A stretch of 64,000 nucleotides of DNA. Source: Zea mays (taxonomy: Eukaryota; Streptophyta; Magnoliopsida; Poales; Poaceae). The stretch covers positions 241,378,588 to 241,442,587 of the forward strand of contig NC_050099.1 of the NCBI RefSeq assembly GCF_902167145.1, read 5' to 3'. Position numbers and translations under genes: made by a program. Below the pieces are notes generated by a model, which saw only the letters and a program-made list of their open reading frames with translations, had not been told where the DNA came from and ran no database searches. Below are positions 57,972 to 64,000 of the stretch, piece by piece. The number at the start of each line of letters is the position of its first letter. Within the stretch, counting starts at the first letter, position 1.

Positions 57972-60900
57972 CTAAACAACACTCTGTTCGCTGGCGTCTT
58001 GTTCATCAGGATTAGCTCCAGCTTCAACTGGCCCCTGACCAGAATCTGTTTCCGTCTGACTTCCTTGTAGTTGTGCCTGTCCTGTAGCTGATCCTGTCTC
58101 CGGAGCACTAACTGCATCCAGCTTGGCGCTCTTTATAAGTTGCCTTGAGGTGGCATCAAGCGGACCGGTTTCTTCAGATGGCAGTCTGGGGAGTGACTTC
58201 CTCTGGGGCTTCTTTGCTGGATTCAACGGGGTTGGTTTTTTCACACCGGTTTGAGAAACATTCTCCTCGAGGCTCAGGTGGGCAGGCTGGTCCGCGGTAG
58301 CATTTTCTTCAGTCTCTGGTGTGGACTTGTTTTTAGAACGACCAAACTTTGGCGATTTGGCTCTTGTTGGGGGGATCTGCAACAAATATCAACGCTGAAA
58401 CACATCAGGTTTGTTTGAAATAGAAACCCCATATTTGTCCAGCAGTATATGTGCATGTAGACAAAAGAAATACGTCTTCTACTCGTCAAAAATACATGTG
58501 CATCTATCTGAAAGCAAATATGGCGGTTACACCTATAACTCAGAACCACAGCCGACAAAGGGGGCCAAACACAGGATGTCGGGTGCTACTTGAGCCTTGC
58601 TAACCAGTCAGGTAGCAGGCCCGTTAGCTTCTACTGCACATATCATAACTAAATTAGTAAGATACATTCGAATATCTCGTCTGTCCTGCAAGCCTGGTAG
58701 TTGCTGAGTGTTGATGGTATGCATAATTTGGCTCCTCGTCCATTTTTTGACAAGGTTTTCTGGTGCAGTGTCATGTGCTCGACCAATTATAAATACAATA
58801 TTGGGACTAAGCAATCATATCAGCAAAGCACCAAAGAATGATGACAGAAAAGCTGATCGATGCCAAAGAAACAAGGACTTAAAGTAGGAAAGCCACTAGT
58901 CGCTAAACAATTATCGAATTTCAGTTAACAGGTAAAGAGATTAACTTTATTTGAGTAGCATGTTCCAACTGGAAGCGAAAGAACCTCTAGCTGAGTTGGT
59001 TAGGTCTTAGGTGGTATGATTAGCACTCCTCAAATCCTGAGTTTGACTCACCGTGGGAGCGAAATTTAGGCTGGGGTACACATGAAATCACTGCAGCAGG
59101 AAAGTCATAAATAGATAAAAACACAATACCGACAGTGGTTACCATCTCCACTCAGATAACAAGTTTTTATGTCAGAAAAAATAAGGCTTCCAGGTTCCAG
59201 TTAAACTATATGGTAGTTTCAACTTCATCTCCTTCTCTTTTAAAATGATTGTGTGAAATATATATTCTGAAAAGACAAGAAAGGCTATGGGTGACTAAAA
59301 CTGATGGAATTTACACTGAGTGGTCATTCCACACATGCTCATAAGGGACATCAGTCATGAGTTCACTCAAAGTATAAGATACTGTAGCTAGTCATGAGCC
59401 ATAATCACTAAGTTACCTTTTTCAATTCAACCTTGACAGGAGTTGGTTCCTTATAGAAGCTTGGCATTGGTGTTGCCTTGAAGTTCAAACTCTTTCTCAG
59501 CATTTTGAGTTCTGCTTCTTCAGTTTCCTGTGCATTTTACCGAAATATATCAGTGAGCAACATAAAGGATGCATCGTTGGAAGGCATCATTTTCCAAAAG
59601 AAGGGCAAATAAGGGTACCTTTGATTTCGCTTGCAAATTGCTTATTTCTAACTCTCTTGCATGAATCTTCTCCTCAAGCTTCGAATAGAACTGTTTGATT
59701 GCGGAATTGGGTAAAGAAAATTGGCAACATACATATTTGAAAAGGCAGTCAGCAAACAAAACAGCTAAAACCGGTGTTACCTCTCTTCTTTTTTCAGATC
59801 TCTCATCACACTTGAAGGTGAAACCATATGATGGAATGCTGCCAACTTTTCGAGGCTTTGCACTCTCACCATTTGACTGTTCTTCGTCACTTTTGATGGA
59901 AAAGAGCTGTGCTAATGGCTTTTGAGTTTTCCTTTTCTCCCTGGATTTGAATTAAATATAAATAGCATAAGTGACTCTTTAAATATATAGCTATATTATA
60001 TAATTTTATATCCAGTTCATGATGCACCAGAATGTATATAGGATACCGTATGGATATATTTATGCTATATCTGAAGCTATAAAATGACTTTTTTTAGCAT
60101 GGTTTCTTTTTTTACATGCAGCACACCAATTTATGCACATATCGCAGATGCGTAGCATGGACACACTGTAGAACACCCCTAGGTGTGCACATACTATTCC
60201 TACTGGGGACTCAGGATGTCTCTGGAAGAGTTCATCAGTACCAATTCATAGTGAACATATTCATTTGGTATATGCTAATACGCTATTAGTCTATTACTAC
60301 ATTATTTTTCCTGATATATTCTGATCTTAATAGAAAGGAAAGAAGCAATTTACTTGGAGTCATCCAGCAATGTTGCATCCACGGAAGATGAGCGAGACTC
60401 ATTCTTGCCATCTTTCTGATAAAAGTGAAACAAGTCAAATAAGATCCTACTGGATTGGGCAGTAAGCTGATTCTAGAAATCCACGCAAGGAGTCAAATCC
60501 AGGGCCTGGAGATGATACTAAAGCGCTTGCAACCACTAGGCTACAGGCTCTTTCGCTGACCAGTAAAGATATTGAAACATAGTGCATCATAATGTAGAAC
60601 TAGAGCTGCTTACATTACTGCCGACACCAGCGTCACCATGGGACACCTGGACAATGGGTGCCTTAGGAAGAGAAGAATTGGGAGCCTTTTTCCTCGTCTG
60701 ACCTTCGTCTCCACTCGTTGGGCTCTTTGATTTGACAGCATTAGGTCCATGGCTTTGATTCCCCTAAAGTTGCATTATGAATGAAATGACAATCAGCACA
60801 ACTGCAGATGGTATCATTTGATTCATTTCCTACCAATACGCAGAAGATAGCCACAAAAAGCGTTACATGACATCACCGCCAAGAGCTCACCTTGGAAAGG

Positions 60901-61124
60901 CGAGGCTTCAACCCTTCCAGGGGTGAGGTGGCCTCCCCGCCAGCGTCTTCTGGCGGGTTGATCACCTCGCTCTCGCCTGACTTGTCCTCATTGTCCTTCT
61001 CCTCATGCTCTTCCTCACCCTGCCCCCCTAAGCTAGAGAGCATTGCGGGCTTCCCACTGGCCGCATCCTCGACGGCGACCGCCGCATCCGTTGCACAGAT
61101 GATGTCATCAACCGCATCGCCCAT
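57972..61124 (-). CDS. WVD2-like TPX2-domain microtubule protein
   Basis: Seven exons, 61124-60891, 60763-60614, 60415-60354, 59907-59781, 59690-59619, 59527-59417 and 58376-57972, give 386 aa in one frame. The N-terminus is acidic ([15 protein letters not shown]). The TPX2 domain spans about residues 174-245 ([47 protein letters not shown]). A basic tail follows ([18 protein letters not shown]), then a Ser/Glu/Gln-rich C-terminus. This order is that of WAVE-DAMPENED2-like proteins, which bind and bundle cortical microtubules and affect organ twisting and growth. Exon 4 uses an internal CACAG acceptor at 59908; the stronger-looking site at 59942 would run into a TGA. Probably functional. Confidence 0.88.
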
Positions 61125-62183
61125 CTCGACCAAGCCGCCACTGATCCACCGCCGAGGGAAACGAGGTGCACGCGAGATCAGAAACGCCGAATGCGCCGCA
61201 GATCTGGGCCAAGCAACCGCAAGAGAAATCCCGGTGGCACCTATGGGGCTGGAGGGGGTGGGAGAATGTTTCTTTACCTCGCCCGTGGGGAATGCTAGGG
61301 AATGACGGTGCGGAGGAGCACAGCGAGAGGGGTAAGGGAGGCGGCGGCCCGCCGGCTTCCGCGGAGAAGGGCCGCCTGTGGCGATGGAAGGAGAGGTGAC
61401 AGCGGGGGGGTGTAGGTGCTCGTGGCTGTGTTTGGGCCGGAGCTGGTTAGTTACCCGTCGTTCCAATCTCGCTGTCTTTTCAGTGTTCCCTTTTCCGTTT
61501 GTTTCTCCATATATACTGTTTGCTTTTAGCCTTAAAAAGAATCTCGTGGTCTCATGGAAAAAGGGCTAGAATACCAAATGCTACCTAAGACCTTCTGTCA
61601 TCAAGATTGGATTACAAAGCTGATGAATTTGGTAGAAATTTTAGGTACAAATTCATCTATAAAGTAACATGAATTAGAATGACATATGTGATTAAAAGTA
61701 ACAATGCTATTTCATATGTGATTAATTTAGAGTCCATCTGAAAGAAGAACTCGCATGCAAGAACTAGAAAAAAAGAAATAAGAAAGGAACGAAGATATAC
61801 CCTATAGCATAGCAGAACCAGTGACCAGAGAAACTTTTCCGTGAAAGGTATACTCTATAGCGAGGCTCATGCCAAGGGTATTGGAGACGTTGTTCTGCGG
61901 ATCAGTTGACATGATTGTACTACAACCATTCAACATGGTTGAATAGTGGTGATGTAGTGAAGATGTCGCTGCAGCGCAGTCCATGAACACCACTCAAAAG
62001 TAGATGAAGTAGTTGCAACGAGCGCTTCCCAAAAACCTAAACGGTATCCTGAACACGATTGTAAGGGTCGATGGTTTTAGAGGCTTGCTTACTCTACTTT
62101 CTATGTGGGTAGAAACAAAGATGGGAGTAGCATAGAGCAGTGCAAGAGAAGAAGAGTGTTTGTGTCTATCGGGGAAGGAGTTA
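61125..62183. other. Promoter side of the TPX2 gene and intergenic DNA
   Basis: GC-rich to about 61450 (5'UTR and promoter), AT-rich after. A 63-codon minus-strand frame at 61802-61993 has no recognisable domain. Confidence 0.4.
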
Positions 62184-62494
62184 GGCTATGTTTGGTTCCT
62201 TTAGTCGCCTCACTAAAGTTTAGTCATTAAAGTAACTTATTTGATTTCATTGACTAAATCTAACTAAAGAGCATTAATTAATATGAATAATGATTGCATT
62301 ACTCCTATTAATTAGTGGCTGCCTGCTGCACGTAAAAAGAGAAGAGGACAAGTGAGGTAAAAATCTCATTTTAGTCCCTTTTAGTCATCTCCTGTTGACT
62401 ATAGAACTAAAATTTAGTCATCACACTTTAGTCACCTTGTTTGCTTTTTCAGGGACTAAAAGTGACTAGAGTTCACCTCAAACCAAACGGGGAC
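62184..62494. mobile_element. Tourist-like MITE (311 bp)
   Basis: Ends GGCTATGTTTGGTTCC and AAACCAAACGGGGAC are flanked by TTA on both sides (62181-62183 and 62495-62497). TTTAGTC and GACTAAA motifs recur in the arms. Confidence 0.75.
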
Positions 62495-63077
62495 TTAAAT
62501 AAACTCCAAGATAAACTCCGGTAGTTCTTTAAAAAGTAGCTCCTTAAATTCTAGTTTAGGGAGTTTGTAAATAAGATTTAAGAGTAAAAAACTTTGATCT
62601 CCAACCATTCCTTATATTTAGTTAGTAAATTAAATTTAAATCTTTTTGCGAACACGATATTGACCAATGTATCAGTATTATTTTACATTGTGTATTAAAA
62701 TAGACCCATAATATTTTTTGTACGTCAAATCTTAAAAGAGATTTTCAATTCTATCCTCCAACAGTTTTAATTGGACACGAAAGTATATCTATTCTCTATT
62801 CTAGTCAAAGATGAGAATAAAATTGAATGTCTATATCGCATAACCTGGACACGTTCTTACATAAATGACATATACACTAGAATCTGCCAAATGCTAAATT
62901 TTGTGGAGAGTCTAATATAGGTGTCCACACCCCGGCTGTTCTGCCCGCCCCCGACATCCTCGCGCATGGCATACCTTCCATCGGCGCGGTGATCCCTAGC
63001 GCAATCCTAGGAAATTCTCCGTCGACGCCCCGCCATCATCGCTCCCGCGCCCGACATCCTACCCCTCTACAGCAGCG
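62495..63077. other. Intergenic and 5' flank of the ANP32-like pseudogene
   Basis: AT-rich to about 62920, then GC-rich leader-like sequence. No gene called. Confidence 0.4.
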
Positions 63078-63768
63078 ATGGCCGCCGCCGCCGAGGACGA
63101 CGCGACGTGGGACCGCGCCATCTCCGCCGCCACCAAGGCCACCTCCGCACCCAAGATCCTCACTCTCGACGCCGCCGTCAAGTCCTCCACGGGCCGCCTC
63201 CTCTCCGCCGCACTCATCGGACGCTTCGCCGCTTCCCTCCAGGAGTTCTCCGTCACGGGGGCTGCCCTCTCCTCTCTCATGGGCCTGCCCTGCCTCCCGA
63301 CGCTATGGCGCCTCTCCTTCCCCGACAACCGTCTCTCGGGGCCCGCTGCGCTCGCCGCTGTCGCAGAGGCCTGCGGTGCCACGCTGCGCCACCACGATCT
63401 AGGTAACAACTCGTTTGCCGAAGTCGAGGAGCTCGCGCCACTCACCAGGGTTGGAGTCGAGTTGCTCGACCTGTACCAGTGCCCCGTCACCAAAGTCAAG
63501 GGGTACATGTAGAAGGTCTTCGCGCTGATTCCCAGCTTGAAGCATCTCGATGGCGCCGACGCTGAGGGCAACGAGCGTTTGGAGATGGATGACGATGAGG
63601 ACGATGAGGAGGACAACGAGAAGGGGGATGAGCGAGAAGGATGGGGAGAGGTGTCTCCCTCGGAGGGGGGGGGAAGAGGGTGATGGAGAGGAAGGGGATG
63701 AACAAGATGGCGAGGATGGTGAATGGGAGGATGAGGAGGTGATGATTTTGCTCTAAATCTCCCTCGGC
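63078..63768 (+). pseudogene. ANP32-like (acidic leucine-rich nuclear phosphoprotein 32) pseudogene
   Basis: The ATG at 63078 opens MAAAAEDDATWDRAISAATK, then leucine-rich repeats (FPDNRLSGPAALAAVAEACG, HHDLGNNSFAEVEELAPL) and LDLYQCPVTKVKGYM, where a TAG stops it at 63510-63512. The same frame continues KVFALIPSLKHLDGADAEGN and the start of the acidic tail, closing near 63681. A further acidic stretch in a shifted frame runs to about 63758. ANP32 proteins are nuclear histone-binding and phosphatase-inhibiting factors. There is no intron, so a retrocopy or captured fragment is likely. Stop and frameshift disable it. Confidence 0.82.
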
Positions 63769-63942
63769 AGCGGCGGATTCCTCCATCGCGTCCCTAATCG
63801 AGTGCGCCACCTCCACCACGGCGCACGCCGTCGACCCGGTGCTCCTCCGTGCCATAAAATATTCGGCCCGTGCCTCCGATGCCGCCATCCGGGACGCGTT
63901 CCGCCTCATCCTGTCCCTCATGTCCAAGCCCCACTCCCACGT
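63769..63942 (+). pseudogene. UVSSA-like first-exon fragment
   Basis: The plus strand encodes SSIASLIECATSTTAHAVDP, then LLRAIKYSARASDAAIRDAF and LILSLMSKPHSHV, the start of the VHS-like domain of plant UV-stimulated scaffold protein A, which acts in transcription-coupled repair. A GT donor (GTGTAAG, 63943) follows the V, where the family usually continues with RYL. No ATG lies in this frame between the upstream TGA codons and the match, so the start is lost or replaced. The rest of the gene, if any, is beyond the window. Confidence 0.6.
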
Positions 63943-64000
63943 GTGTAAGCCTCTTCCCCTGCTCCAATCCCCCAATTTCATTGAACCCTAACGCTCTGAT

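Noticed and set aside
63496..63981. 161-codon minus-strand frame opposite the ANP32/UVSSA region
   Set aside because: Low-complexity shadow of the acidic tail; plus-strand homology explains the sequence.

Overview
This is plant nuclear DNA, most likely from a grass of the maize group (Zea or a close relative). The evidence is the GC-rich first exons of the genes, GT-AG introns with normal coding phases, nested LTR retrotransposons, a Sirevirus with LTR palindromes of the CACCGGAC/GTCCGGTG type, a cinful-zeon-like gag-only element, and many Tourist/PIF, Stowaway and hAT MITEs. The species is an inference; no search was possible.

Left part (1-22 kb), almost all transposable. 1-1334 is the 3' end of a plus-strand Ty3/gypsy element with its LTR. 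3374-19964 is a decayed minus-strand chromovirus (gag, protease, RT, RNase H, integrase, chromodomain). It is split between its gag zinc knuckle and its protease by an 11.67-kb Tat-lineage Ty3/gypsy element (6952-18621; 477-bp LTRs; 5-bp target duplication tcagc). The Tat element carries, on the opposite strand to gag-pol, a multi-exon gene with its own TATA box (7596-11465) and a 77-bp tandem array between that gene and pol. A (TA)71 tract lies at 21881-22022.

Middle part (22-41 kb). A complete minus-strand gene for an EF-hand mitochondrial carrier (22269-25937, four coding exons, 529 aa) holds a SMART/TRIM-like mini-retrotransposon and a LINE tail in intron 1. An older repeat follows, interrupted by a rearranged Sirevirus (27146-33310) and by a pol-less Tat element (33585-40765). 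The second Tat element has the same antisense-gene plus tandem-array layout as the first.

Right part (41-64 kb), genes separated by MITEs. Four loci are seen: a DUF4050/Gag1-like clamp protein (minus, 43184-45133, five exons, 187 aa); an EIN3-binding F-box protein (plus, 49107-51191, two exons, 651 aa), the ethylene-signalling SCF subunit; a WVD2-like TPX2-domain microtubule protein (minus, 57972-61124, seven exons, 386 aa); and an ANP32-like pseudogene fused to a UVSSA-like exon at the right edge. 52914-55801 is a hAT-type element holding three further MITEs. The host genes are not an operon and need not be functionally linked.

The two strongest observations are: (1) in both Tat elements a promoter-bearing, intron-containing antisense gene runs convergently against gag-pol, and the two meet in a tandem array with a shared core motif; (2) at 26932-33315 a truncated Sirevirus copy and a solo-LTR copy of the same insertion sit in tandem, joined by a template-switch scar.
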